Positions 47,036 to 56,051 of a DNA stretch of 64,000 bases are shown piece by piece. Both the position numbers and the translations under genes were made by a program. The stretch is taken from NCBI RefSeq assembly GCF_013168275.1, contig NZ_AP019547.1, positions 868,001-932,000 of the forward strand. Reading direction: 5' to 3'. This DNA comes from Candidatus Nitrotoga sp. AM1P (GTDB taxonomy: Bacteria > Pseudomonadota > Gammaproteobacteria > Burkholderiales > Gallionellaceae). Below the pieces are notes generated by a model. The model was not told the origin of the DNA and did not search any database. It saw only the letters and a program-made list of their open reading frames with translations. How positions within the stretch are numbered: position 1 is the stretch's first letter; every line of letters starts with the position of its first letter.

Positions 47036-47914
47036 ATGAAAACAATCACAAAAACTCTTGTAGCGCTGACTATGGCATCCGGCTTGGCATTTGGCGGGAC
47101 TGCAAATGCCACAACGCTAACTAACTGGTTTATAGATACAGATGGTCCTGGTGCCAATAATGCTGCTACCCTTGTTTTCGATTACGCAGATTTAGTTGGT
47201 ACTGCGTATGTTAAAAACACGTTCACTTCTGCAACTACATTCAATTTTAATGAAGCTGGTAGGTTCCAAATCAGTACGACTGATGGTGGAGCAATTTCAG
47301 GCGGTATTGATCTCAATCCTACTTTGAATGCTACTTTTATTGGTACTGGCACGGGGACTACGGGTGGCCTTTTGACTTTTAATGCTGGCGGCACGCTTAA
47401 TGTATACAATTCCTTAGCTGCCCAAATTGCCTCGTTAAGTTTGGTATCCGGTAGCGCCAACCTGCAAGCAAACAGCACATTACCAAATGGCACGGTGTCG
47501 CTCATTTTTAAAGCGACCTCCATAGCAAGCGGTTATTTCTTTAACAGTTCAATGATCGATTTAGCCACTCTTGTAGGTAGTGGTTTGGTCTTCGGTTTTG
47601 ATACTACCAACGCTATCAGCCTAGCCGGAACGTGCGTTGGTAAGGCAGATTCCGCGATTTGTAGTGGTGGCAAGAGGATTGTTAATGCTGGCTTAATAAG
47701 CGACTATAACACTGCATTCAACCCTGATGTAGGTCCAAACCCCGTCTTGTCGAACGATACCACTGACCTCTATATTTCGAATAATGGCCAACATCGTTTT
47801 TCTGTTCCAGAGCCAGGCTCACTGGCTTTGATCGGGCTGGGTTTAGTAGGTCTGGCTATCTCGCTTCGCCGTCGCAACGCACACCAGAGCCGCAATGTGT
47901 ACCTTATGGGCTAA
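47036..47914 (+). CDS. PEP-CTERM sorting domain protein
   Basis: 292 residues from the ATG at 47036, chosen because TTGGAG precedes it and a signal peptide begins there (MKTITKTLVALTMASGLAFG, cleavage after ANA). The body is rich in Ala, Gly, Thr and Asn and looks like a secreted beta-rich surface protein. The C-terminus is a textbook exosortase signal: VPEPGSLALIGLGLVGLAIS followed by LRRRN. XrtA-type exosortase would cleave it and link the protein to the surface or EPS. No close function recognised for the mature domain. Confidence 0.92.
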   Translation: MKTITKTLVALTMASGLAFGGTANATTLTNWFIDTDGPGANNAATLVFDYADLVGTAYVKNTFTSATTFNFNEAGRFQISTTDGGAISGGIDLNPTLNATFIGTGTGTTGGLLTFNAGGTLNVYNSLAAQIASLSLVSGSANLQANSTLPNGTVSLIFKATSIASGYFFNSSMIDLATLVGSGLVFGFDTTNAISLAGTCVGKADSAICSGGKRIVNAGLISDYNTAFNPDVGPNPVLSNDTTDLYISNNGQHRFSVPEPGSLALIGLGLVGLAISLRRRNAHQSRNVYLMG

Positions 47915-48019
47915 TGATGAGTACGGTTTAAACGCTACAACAGCAGTAGCTTAAAAATTAAGCCCCATGGCAATATAGCTTTAGCAAAGGGGAATGCTTC
48001 ATTAATTGAGTAGGATATA

Positions 48020-48057
48020 AATCCCTCTAGCAGAAAAGCTAGAGGGATTATCATTTT
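48020..48057 (+). terminator. Intrinsic terminator after the PEP-CTERM gene
   Basis: A perfect 12-bp stem, AATCCCTCTAGC (48020-48031) with GCTAGAGGGATT (48038-48049), a 6-nt loop AGAAAA and a TCATTTTT tail. It lies about 105 nt past the stop codon. Confidence 0.88.
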
Positions 48058-48111
48058 TGGTTTAAATTTTTCCGTAGCAAACCTAGCTGGAAGAAAAAAG
48101 AGGGCGGAGCA

Positions 48112-48333
48112 TAAAAACGAAATCGAGTTGTTTTACCTGCCCAGCTACAGTCCGGAGCTAAACCTAGAAGAGAGGCTTAATGCTGACTTGAAGTACGCCA
48201 TTATTCAAAGGTTCCGGTACGCAACAAGGACAAGCTGAACGTCACAACAACCGGGCACGTGCAGACATTGGAGAAATCACCCGAGCGTGTCAAAGAATAC
48301 TTTCAGGATGCTCGCGTGAAATATGCAGCATGA
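48112..48333 (+). pseudogene. IS630-family transposase C-terminal remnant
   Basis: One frame reads KNEIELFYLPSYSPELNLEE then RLNADLKYAI, the hallmark of the IS630/Tc1 DDE region. After a frameshift near 48210 the tail continues VRNKDKLNVTTTGHVQTLEK and ends EYFQDARVKYAA with a stop. The N-terminal two thirds are missing. Confidence 0.75.
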
Positions 48334-48344
48334 AACTTCAACCG

Positions 48345-48772
48345 GCCGGATCAATACCATCTGCTTATCGAGACATCGGGGAAACACCTGTCACTGGGGT
48401 GCGGTAGCTGAATGGCGTCTATACCCAGTGCTTCAACCGTCGTCACGGGCGTAAGGGCATTTCTTTCCAAAGCAATTACTGGATCGTAACAGTTGTCTGC
48501 TAGAGTTGTGCCGCTATATTGTGTTAAACCCGATACGCGTCACCATGGTAAAGCATATTGAACACTACTCGTGGAGTCGCTACCTGACAACGGTAGGATT
48601 GACTGATTACCCGGACTAGCTCAACACGGGCTGACTGCTGTAGCACTTTGGCCAGCGAAACCCAGCAGTACTACGCCAATTTCATTGATAAAAACGTGTG
48701 AGCCAATTGCCCCTATGGTCGGCAGTGAGAGGCCAGTCGCTATTGGGCACGGAAGCCTTCGAGGAAGTGTAA
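48345..48772 (+). pseudogene. RAYT (REP-associated Y1 tyrosine transposase) relic
   Basis: Fragments in three frames spell the RAYT signature: YHLLIETSGKHLSLG, LNGVYTQCFNRRHGRKG, LCRYIVLNPIRVTMVKHI then EHYSWSRYLTTVG, and near the end GQSLLGTEAFEEV before a stop. Several frameshifts and stops make it inactive. RAYTs mobilise REP hairpin repeats, and a hairpin repeat family is present in this window. Confidence 0.75.
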
Positions 48773-48990
48773 AGTTTTTCAACATCACTTTAATAAAGCA
48801 CTCCCCAGTAAACTACGGGTATAAACTACGCTCTTCAATCAGTTTTCGTCCCAAGATGTAGGGAATTGAACCAACTGAGACTAAGCTAAACTAAATTTAG
48901 CTACCGGAGTAAAGAACTATCCATATATGCCGAACATAAATAAGTCGCTTATTAATAAGCCAACGCGTTGAGATAATAATAATGCCTATC

Positions 48991-49020
48991 AAACCAGCCT
49001 GAAATCAGGCAGGCTGGTTT
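48991..49020. terminator. Stable hairpin upstream of the RND gene
   Basis: AAACCAGCCTG (48991-49001) pairs perfectly with CAGGCTGGTTT (49010-49020) across an 8-nt loop. No plus-strand gene ends here and the T-run is only three, so it may be a leftover terminator or part of the leader of the following gene. Confidence 0.45.
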
Positions 49021-49076
49021 CAACATTACCAACTCTTGAGTAATTTCCAGACGTCTGATTAGCTAAAGAGGTATAC

Positions 49077-52000
49077 ATGCAGCGCTATATAGAATGGATT
49101 ATTCGCTACCGGTTCGTAGTCATTGCTTTGACGTTAGTAATCACCATTGCGGCAGTCATTCAGGCAAAAAATCTAAAGATCATTATTGATCCTAATACCA
49201 TGCTTCCCCAATCTCATCCCTATGTGACGACGAGCAACCAGGTTGAAAAGATTTTTGGGTCGAAGTATGTTGTTATGATAGGGGTTACTCCAAAAGAGGG
49301 CGATATCTATCAGCCTGCCGTGTTAGAAAAAATTCAGCATATGACGGCAGCTTTTCTCCAAACACCCGGCATAGTTAAAGAAAATCTGCTGAGTCTTTCC
49401 TCAAAGCGGGCCAAAAATATTGTTGGTACGGCAGAAGGCATGGAAGTCAAACAACTTATGCCGAACGCCCCAACTACAGTCGCGGAATTGACAGAACTGC
49501 GCCGGGCGGTTGCAAAAAACCCTGTGTATATTAATTCTATTGTATCTACAAATGGGAAAACGGCAGCCATCCTCGTGGAATTTAAAGACGAGCCGGGAGG
49601 TTTCCGAGCTATCATGAACAAGGTGGAGGCCATCGTTGAGCGTGAGCGAGACCCGCGGTTTGAAATCAACGTGGGCGGATTGCCAAGTTTTCTCGCCAGC
49701 ATAGAAACTTACTCAGAGCGCATGGCATTTCTCTTTCCAATTGCCATTCTGATTTTGGGGTTGGTACTTTTTGAAGCGTTCCGAACAAAACAAGGACTTA
49801 TTTTGCCGCTGGCTACAGCAATTCTTGCTGTAGCTTGGGGGGTCGGTGTGATGGGAGCTTTGGGTATTCCGATGGATGTATTTAATTCCGCCACCCCCAT
49901 CTTGATCCTGGCGGTGGCAACAGGTCATGCGGTGCAGATGCTTAAGCGTTATTACGAAGAGTATTTTCGCTTGCGTGAAACAACAGATCTTTCCCTCAAA
50001 GACGCGAATAATCAAGCAGTCATTGCCTCTCTTGTCCGCGTTGGACCTGTCATGATAGCTGCTGGAGTGGTCGCCTCATTGGGTTTTTTTTCCCTGGTAG
50101 TGTTTAAAATCAGCACGGTACGCACTTTCGGGATTTTTACCGCCATTGGAGTGCTAGCTGCCTTGGTTCTGGAAATGACTTTTATCCCGGCGTTACGTTC
50201 AATTCTTTCACCACCCAGTGATGCTGAAAGAAAGCGCGAGAAGAATAGGCGGATCTGGGACAAAGCGACGGGAGCGATAGCAAACTGGGTAACTGGTCCC
50301 AACCGACGCAGGCTGTACAGTGGTGTTTTGCTCTTAATAATTGTTGCCATGATTGGTATGGACAGGGTAGAGATGGATAACTCTATCAAAAGTTATTTCT
50401 CACCTGACCTGGTTTTCGAAAAAGACGATAAGGCGTTAAATGAACACCTAGGCGGTACTAATACGCTGTATTTGCTGGTTGAAGGCGCAAGCGACGACGC
50501 CATTAAAAACCCAAAAACACTTCAGGCGATGGAGGATCTGCAACGTTTTCTTGAAAACCAGCCCTATGTCGGCAAGACTGTTTCATTAGCCGATTTTATC
50601 AAGCGCATGAATCAAGCTATGCATGGCGATGATCCCGCTTATTTCAAAATTCCGGAAAGCCAGGAATTGATATCTCAATATTTACTGCTCTATTCGATGT
50701 CTGGTGAACCGAGCGATTTTGATTCCTATGTTGATTATGGATATCGCTCTGCCAATCTGACGGTATTTCTGAAAACAGACAGCAGCGCCTACATAGAAAA
50801 ACTGGTCGAAAAAATTAATGCGTTCACAGTGGCGAATTTTGATAAAAATGTGCATATCGGTATCGGTGGCAGCGTACCGCAAGGTGCGGCACTGAATGAA
50901 GTCATGGTTTACGGGAAGATACTTAACATCCTGCAAATCGCCGTTGTTGTTTTCATTATTTCAAGCCTGATTTTCCGATCCTTGGTGGCCGGGATACTGG
51001 TTCTTCTTCCTCTTGTGGCTGCTGTTCTGACTAACTTTGGTCTTATGGGATGGAGTGGGATCCCGTTAAACACTTCAACTTCGCTTATCTCGGCAATGGC
51101 AGTGGGGATTGGGGCAGATTACGCAATCTATCTAATCTATCGGTTACGCGAAGAACTCATGATGGGAGTTGACGAAATCACTGCTGTGCGGAACGTTATC
51201 GCAACAGCTGGCCAGGCAATCCTGTTTGTTGCGATCGCGGTTTCAGCTGGTTATGGGGTACTCTTGTTATCATTCGGCTTCAATCTACACAAGTGGCTGG
51301 CCATCCTGGTTGCTGCGGCTATGATCATGAGTTCGCTGTCTGCACTGCTGCTTATTCCCGCACTTATTCTTACATTTCGCCCAAATTTTATTTTCAGGAG
51401 AATTGCTGTGAAAAATACCCCACTGATTGCTTCTATCACTGTATTGTCACTAACCTTAGGCTTATCAATGCAGCCCCACAATGTCTGGGCAGCCGAATCC
51501 GACCTCACGCAGATCATGGAAAAGAATTTCGTCGTTTCCAAGGTTTTGGATTCAGTGGCTAATGCCACGTTTACCCTAATCAATAAGACCGAGCAGGAAC
51601 GGATTCGAAAGACTTTTGGCACGACCAAGCTTCAGGGAATCGGGAACGATACTATGCGTATGACGCGGTTCTTGTCACCACCGGATGTGAAAGGAACGGT
51701 GTCGCTGCTGATTGAACATGCCGATAAGGATGATGACATCTGGATTTATTTACCCGCGCTAAAAAAGGTACGACGCCTTGTTTCTAACAACAAAAAAGAT
51801 AGTTTTATGGGCACGGATTTTACTTATGCCGATGTAATTGGTTATAAAGTAGGCGAATGGAGTTATAAGCTGCTGAAAGAGGAGCTGGTAGACGGGCAGC
51901 CCTGTTATGTCGTCGAAGCATTACCCAAAAATGACGCCATTAAAACCAGCAATGGTTACTCGAAACGCATCGGCTGGCTACGTAAGGACAATCTGATGGC

Positions 52001-52223
52001 AGTAAAAATGGAATATTGGGATGAGGCAGGACAGATGTTGAAAACCTCGACTTACACCGATATTCAATTGGTAGACCAGAAGCGGGGCAAGTGGCAAGCC
52101 ATGCGCCTTGAAGCAAGCAACGTCCAGACCGGTCACCGCACGGTGATTAAATTTGATAACTTCAAGGCGAACCAGCAGGTAAAAGATGAGTTCTTTACTA
52201 CACGGTACATGGAAAAAGAATAA
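49077..52223 (+). CDS. RND/MMPL permease fused to a LolA-like outer-membrane lipoprotein-sorting domain
   Basis: A 1048-residue protein. Residues 1-~775 are an RND-superfamily permease of the MMPL/HpnN type: a helix at 13-30, a large periplasmic loop, a helix cluster at ~210-380, a second loop and a second cluster at ~630-775 (with GIGADYAIYLIYRLREE). Residues ~778-1048 start like an independent exported protein (VKNTPLIASITVLSLTLG, then NVWAAE resembling a signal-peptide end) and continue into a LolA/DUF-type lipoprotein-sorting domain (IWIYLPALKKVRRLVSNNKK, GTDFTYADVIGYKVGEW). These are normally two adjacent genes. An internal AGGAG-GTG precedes the second part. A likely job is export of a lipid or lipoprotein with the downstream barrel. 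Confidence 0.9.
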   Translation: MQRYIEWIIRYRFVVIALTLVITIAAVIQAKNLKIIIDPNTMLPQSHPYVTTSNQVEKIFGSKYVVMIGVTPKEGDIYQPAVLEKIQHMTAAFLQTPGIVKENLLSLSSKRAKNIVGTAEGMEVKQLMPNAPTTVAELTELRRAVAKNPVYINSIVSTNGKTAAILVEFKDEPGGFRAIMNKVEAIVERERDPRFEINVGGLPSFLASIETYSERMAFLFPIAILILGLVLFEAFRTKQGLILPLATAILAVAWGVGVMGALGIPMDVFNSATPILILAVATGHAVQMLKRYYEEYFRLRETTDLSLKDANNQAVIASLVRVGPVMIAAGVVASLGFFSLVVFKISTVRTFGIFTAIGVLAALVLEMTFIPALRSILSPPSDAERKREKNRRIWDKATGAIANWVTGPNRRRLYSGVLLLIIVAMIGMDRVEMDNSIKSYFSPDLVFEKDDKALNEHLGGTNTLYLLVEGASDDAIKNPKTLQAMEDLQRFLENQPYVGKTVSLADFIKRMNQAMHGDDPAYFKIPESQELISQYLLLYSMSGEPSDFDSYVDYGYRSANLTVFLKTDSSAYIEKLVEKINAFTVANFDKNVHIGIGGSVPQGAALNEVMVYGKILNILQIAVVVFIISSLIFRSLVAGILVLLPLVAAVLTNFGLMGWSGIPLNTSTSLISAMAVGIGADYAIYLIYRLREELMMGVDEITAVRNVIATAGQAILFVAIAVSAGYGVLLLSFGFNLHKWLAILVAAAMIMSSLSALLLIPALILTFRPNFIFRRIAVKNTPLIASITVLSLTLGLSMQPHNVWAAESDLTQIMEKNFVVSKVLDSVANATFTLINKTEQERIRKTFGTTKLQGIGNDTMRMTRFLSPPDVKGTVSLLIEHADKDDDIWIYLPALKKVRRLVSNNKKDSFMGTDFTYADVIGYKVGEWSYKLLKEELVDGQPCYVVEALPKNDAIKTSNGYSKRIGWLRKDNLMAVKMEYWDEAGQMLKTSTYTDIQLVDQKRGKWQAMRLEASNVQTGHRTVIKFDNFKANQQVKDEFFTTRYMEKE
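51396..51410 (+). promoter_or_regulatory. Internal ribosome binding site and GTG start for the LolA-like part
   Basis: AGGAG (51396-51400), a 7-nt spacer and GTG (51408-51410), in frame with the RND gene and directly followed by codons for a signal-peptide-like sequence. This could initiate a separate ~271-residue periplasmic protein within the larger gene. Confidence 0.6.
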
Positions 52224-53878
52224 TGCTGCAAATGGGCATTAGTATTTCCTGCTACACAAAGCGCGCTCTATCATTGGCAATTATCTTTGCATCGCTCAGC
52301 ACACAGCTGGCTCATGCATTGATCATAGGTGAAATCGAAATGATCAGCAGGGAAGGAGAACCACTACTCGCGTATGTTCAGATATCCCCTTCAAATCCTG
52401 ACGAAAAAATAACTACCGACTGCTTTTCCTTGGTTAAGCCAAGGATCACTTCCGGACAAGATGAGCCAGACTTGTCCACTGCAAGCTTGGAGCTGGAAGG
52501 AGACAGAAACATTGGCCAACGAATCAAAATTTCTACAGCGACTCCAATCAATGCGCGCTTGCTGACGCTCCCGCTAAAAGCGCACTGTGTCCCACATGAT
52601 CTAATTATCCGCGAATTCAACCTCGAACTGAAACCGGCGCCAAATACTTTATTCCCACAGGCAGAGAGTTTCTCAACGCCAGCGGAGAAAGTAGATGTAA
52701 ATCTTTTACAAAAACCGGAACTGAATGGTTCGATTCGAGCGGGATATTTCAGTTCATCACGCAAGCTGGATGGGAAAAACGATTTAGGTACCGGCTCGAT
52801 ATGGCTTAAAGCTACGCAAAATATCGGAGAAGATATTTCCGTGGTTGCTCAGGGATGGGTTCGTAACGACGAAACTTTCAGAGCAGACGCGGATTCAAAA
52901 AAATTACAAGAGGGATATATAAAATTCAGTACTGGAAATATGGATTATCGAATTGGCAGACAAATCATAGCATGGGGGCGGGCAGATCGCTTGAATCCAA
53001 CCGATAATCTGACACCACGAAACTTCACTCTGCTAACGCCTGAGGAAGATGATCAGAGACTAGGATCATTGGCAGCGAAAGTAACTTATCACTCACATGA
53101 AAATTCACTGACCGGCATATGGCTCCCCGGTATGGATCCCCATATTTTCCCTGTCGCTGCGACACCAGGCATTTTTTTTACTCAACATATCCCCCATACC
53201 AACCGGGTTGCGCTCAAATTTGATCACAGCGGGGGGAATGTGGATTGGTCAGCTTCTTACTATAGTGGGTTAGATCTGACTCCTGACATCGCGATTGGAG
53301 CGACAACCCCGTCTAGAACAAATGTAATATTCGATCACAATCGCATCCGCGTATTGGGAATGGATGCCGCTACGGCCATTGGCCGCTATGGATTGCGTGC
53401 TGAAGCCGCATATACTTGGACAGCAAATACCGGTGAGAACGACTTCCTTATAAAGAAGCCGTTTCTCTATATGGTGATGGGCGGTGACAGAACTTTCTTC
53501 GACTACCTTAACATCAATATTCAATATTACCTTCGCCATGTTACAAATTATTCCGACCCGCAAGCAATAACAAACCCTCTCCTGCGACCAGTCGCAATTC
53601 AAACAGCCGCACTATGGAACCAGTTCAGCCGTTCTCAGCATGGGGTAAGTGTCCGGGTCAGCAACAAATGGTTTAATGAAACACTGGAAGGCGAAATCGC
53701 TGCTGTCGGCTCTTTTGGACAGAGCAATTATTTCATAAGGCCTAAACTGGTCTATGCCTTTAGTGACAACGTGAAAGGATCGCTTGGCCTGGATATTTAT
53801 CGAGGAGAAAGCAACACGTTCTTCGGTCGGCTGCGAGATAACTCATTGTTATTCGCAGAAATGAAATACGGCTTCTGA
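52223..53878 (+). CDS. Outer-membrane beta-barrel protein with FimV-like N-terminal region
   Basis: A 551-residue protein whose ATG overlaps the RND stop codon by one base (TAATG). A signal peptide ends near residue 32 (LSTQLAHA). The next ~100 residues, beginning LIIGEIEMISREGEPLLAYV, resemble the FimV/assembly-chaperone-like N-terminal domain. The last ~380 residues are a DUF1302-like barrel (YRIGRQIIAWGRADRLNPTDNL) ending in Phe (EMKYGF). RND permease, LolA-like and DUF1302-type barrel proteins often occur together; export of a lipid-like compound is inferred. Confidence 0.78.
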   Translation: MLQMGISISCYTKRALSLAIIFASLSTQLAHALIIGEIEMISREGEPLLAYVQISPSNPDEKITTDCFSLVKPRITSGQDEPDLSTASLELEGDRNIGQRIKISTATPINARLLTLPLKAHCVPHDLIIREFNLELKPAPNTLFPQAESFSTPAEKVDVNLLQKPELNGSIRAGYFSSSRKLDGKNDLGTGSIWLKATQNIGEDISVVAQGWVRNDETFRADADSKKLQEGYIKFSTGNMDYRIGRQIIAWGRADRLNPTDNLTPRNFTLLTPEEDDQRLGSLAAKVTYHSHENSLTGIWLPGMDPHIFPVAATPGIFFTQHIPHTNRVALKFDHSGGNVDWSASYYSGLDLTPDIAIGATTPSRTNVIFDHNRIRVLGMDAATAIGRYGLRAEAAYTWTANTGENDFLIKKPFLYMVMGGDRTFFDYLNINIQYYLRHVTNYSDPQAITNPLLRPVAIQTAALWNQFSRSQHGVSVRVSNKWFNETLEGEIAAVGSFGQSNYFIRPKLVYAFSDNVKGSLGLDIYRGESNTFFGRLRDNSLLFAEMKYGF

Positions 53879-53900
53879 TTGAACAAGGAATATACAAATC

Positions 53901-54710
53901 TTAAAGCTCCCCAAGTGGAGCAACTTTCTGTGATGATGGTATATCGCCTGATGGTTTAGCCATCTTGCGTTCCATTCGCTGACTGTGATGTTGCAAATTA
54001 TCACTCAATTGGCTGATAATTTCTGAAGCTGCACTAATAATTTGATTTGAGCCGAATCCTCCTCGGGCCATTTCTTTGTAGAAAGATTTTGCAAATATTT
54101 TCGCTACTTGATCAGGATTGTGAAAAACGCTACCCAAAGATGCACCCATATTATTTTGGGCTTCCTGGGCTAGCGCCAGTTGGGCAAAGCGCGAATTCAG
54201 AATACTCTGCAATTGGATTGACTGAATCGATTTACCGATGAATAAAGCAACCACATTAAGAAGATTCAAGTCAACCAACTGAAATGCACAATTGCCCATG
54301 TGACCACTTATATTAACTACACCTATAATGTGCCCACCAATGGTTATAGGCGAGGAAATCAGACTTTTACCTGGTTCACTTGCACGTCGAGCCAATTTGG
54401 CGAACTCCGAATGGTTAATATCTTCAATCAACAATGATTGCCCAGTTGCAATCACATAGCCAGCAATCCCGTCGCCCTTCCCTATCAACTCTTTATACGC
54501 TGCTGCCGGCAGCGGGCCGTAACTAGCGCACACACTCATAAGTAAATTATCGGATTTATTATCATTGAGCAGCATGATTGAGCAATTTATGGCGCTCAAT
54601 ATTTTTGCCGTCATTTCAGCTAGTTGTGCAAGGTTGTCATTGAGGTTCCCCTTCTCTAAAAAATTAGACAAATCCTGAAGCTTGATCAATGAAGTCTCTA
54701 CATCACTCAT
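53901..54710 (-). CDS. GAF-domain protein
   Basis: About 269 residues from the ATG at 54710 (AAGGA upstream; the frame extends to 54755). A GAF domain covers about residues 15-170 (INCSIMLLNDNKSDNLLMSV, GKGDGIAGYVIATGQSLLIED, ISSPITIGGHIIGVVNIS). The rest is helical without a catalytic output, so it may be a ligand-sensing adaptor. Convergent with the barrel gene; upstream genes on the same strand belong to the HprK-related set. Confidence 0.8.
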   Translation of the reverse strand: MSDVETSLIKLQDLSNFLEKGNLNDNLAQLAEMTAKILSAINCSIMLLNDNKSDNLLMSVCASYGPLPAAAYKELIGKGDGIAGYVIATGQSLLIEDINHSEFAKLARRASEPGKSLISSPITIGGHIIGVVNISGHMGNCAFQLVDLNLLNVVALFIGKSIQSIQLQSILNSRFAQLALAQEAQNNMGASLGSVFHNPDQVAKIFAKSFYKEMARGGFGSNQIISAASEIISQLSDNLQHHSQRMERKMAKPSGDIPSSQKVAPLGEL

Positions 54711-54789
54711 TATGAGATTATCCTTATCTTTACTATTAAGCAGTCCAGTAACCAAGTTTTACACAGTAATCAACAGTGCCCGAGACACC

Positions 54790-55884
54790 TCATTCAAGCT
54801 TAGGTGAAATGAAAGCCTTATGGAACAGATGACGCGCAAGAAGCAAAGAAGGCATACGCAACCAGGTTGCGCGTACATAAAGTATCTGTCGAGCTGCACC
54901 GGTCAACCAATCAGAACAGCTCTTGTGGACTGGCATGAGCGCACGTTCAAAAAGCTGATCTGTAAAAATCAAGGTTAATGGGTTGGGACGACCATTTTTG
55001 GCTGCTTCTATCATGTCTAAAGGGATGGGCGTGTTCAAAAAATGGACAGCATAACGTAAGGCATAAAAAAGTGGTCGACTTAACTCAAGTTCCTGTGCTC
55101 GCACGGCTAGATTAGGCCAGAACGCTGGCAAATTGTTGAAATGACGTAACAAACTATCAATATCAACCAAATCCCGAAGACCCTGATCCAGTTGATCATT
55201 ATGGAATAGGTGGACTGCACTATGGAGCACCATGTCGACCGGCGCAAATACCTTTAAATCGTCGTAACCATCAAGTAATTGCGCCGCAGCCAAGAGCTTT
55301 GCCGAATCAGGATGAAGAGCTGCCGTTTCCGGCAAAATCGCATGATGCACGTCGATGACGGTCATCCGTTTAATATGCTGCATAGGGGGCAATTCGTGCA
55401 TCCATGTGCGATAGTAGCGCTGGTCATAGGCATCGTGATGCGTCGCAGCCCAACCATGAAGCATCAAGGCGGCCTCTACAGCATTGAGACTACCTTTAGG
55501 TACTATGATGTCGATATCGGAAAATAATCTCCCTTTAGCAGACGGCAGTTTTGCCATGACATAGGCAGCGCCCTTAAGGAGAATGACCGGCATCCCTATT
55601 TTCGCCAATGCATTTCGAATCTGGGTGATTTCCCAATGAACAGCTTGAATGTGTTTTTCAGAAATTACACGCGACCATTCCAGATGCTCCCGAGGTTTTG
55701 GCGGCACCTGTTCGAGTAAGCCGCGTTCGTCCAATGAAATGCAAATGCGTGCCAACAGATTGGCGCGGCGTGCTTGACGTATGAGTAAATCCCAATCAGT
55801 TAAACTCAGGGAAATTAATGCCTTGGGCTCTCGGAGAGCTTTCAATATTAAATAATTCTGGATCACATTTGTAATATCTGTCAA
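54790..55884 (-). CDS. Nucleotidyltransferase-family protein (NTP_transf_5-like)
   Basis: A 364-residue protein with a nucleotidyltransferase fold core: VILLKGAAYVMAKLPSAKGR then LFSDIDIIVPKGS, whose DxD-type acidic pair would bind metal. The C-terminal half has DVHHAILPET and HLFHNDQLDQGLRDLVDIDSLL. Members of this uncharacterised family occur beside HprK-related kinases and PqqD-like proteins in PEP-CTERM organisms. It lies downstream of that gene pair, 167 nt away on the same strand. Substrate unknown. Confidence 0.78.
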   Translation of the reverse strand: MTDITNVIQNYLILKALREPKALISLSLTDWDLLIRQARRANLLARICISLDERGLLEQVPPKPREHLEWSRVISEKHIQAVHWEITQIRNALAKIGMPVILLKGAAYVMAKLPSAKGRLFSDIDIIVPKGSLNAVEAALMLHGWAATHHDAYDQRYYRTWMHELPPMQHIKRMTVIDVHHAILPETAALHPDSAKLLAAAQLLDGYDDLKVFAPVDMVLHSAVHLFHNDQLDQGLRDLVDIDSLLRHFNNLPAFWPNLAVRAQELELSRPLFYALRYAVHFLNTPIPLDMIEAAKNGRPNPLTLIFTDQLFERALMPVHKSCSDWLTGAARQILYVRATWLRMPSLLLARHLFHKAFISPKLE

Positions 55885-56051
55885 AAATAATTAATGTGCT
55901 CTATATAAAATAGAATAGATAATAAACTTTCAACTTCCCGCAGAAGAAAAAATCCATTTACCCTAAAACTCGATCCGCTTCCTTCATAAAGGAAGGCTAG
56001 GAGTAGCTTAATCGTAAATGACTTCTATTTAATATACAGATGATTACTTTC

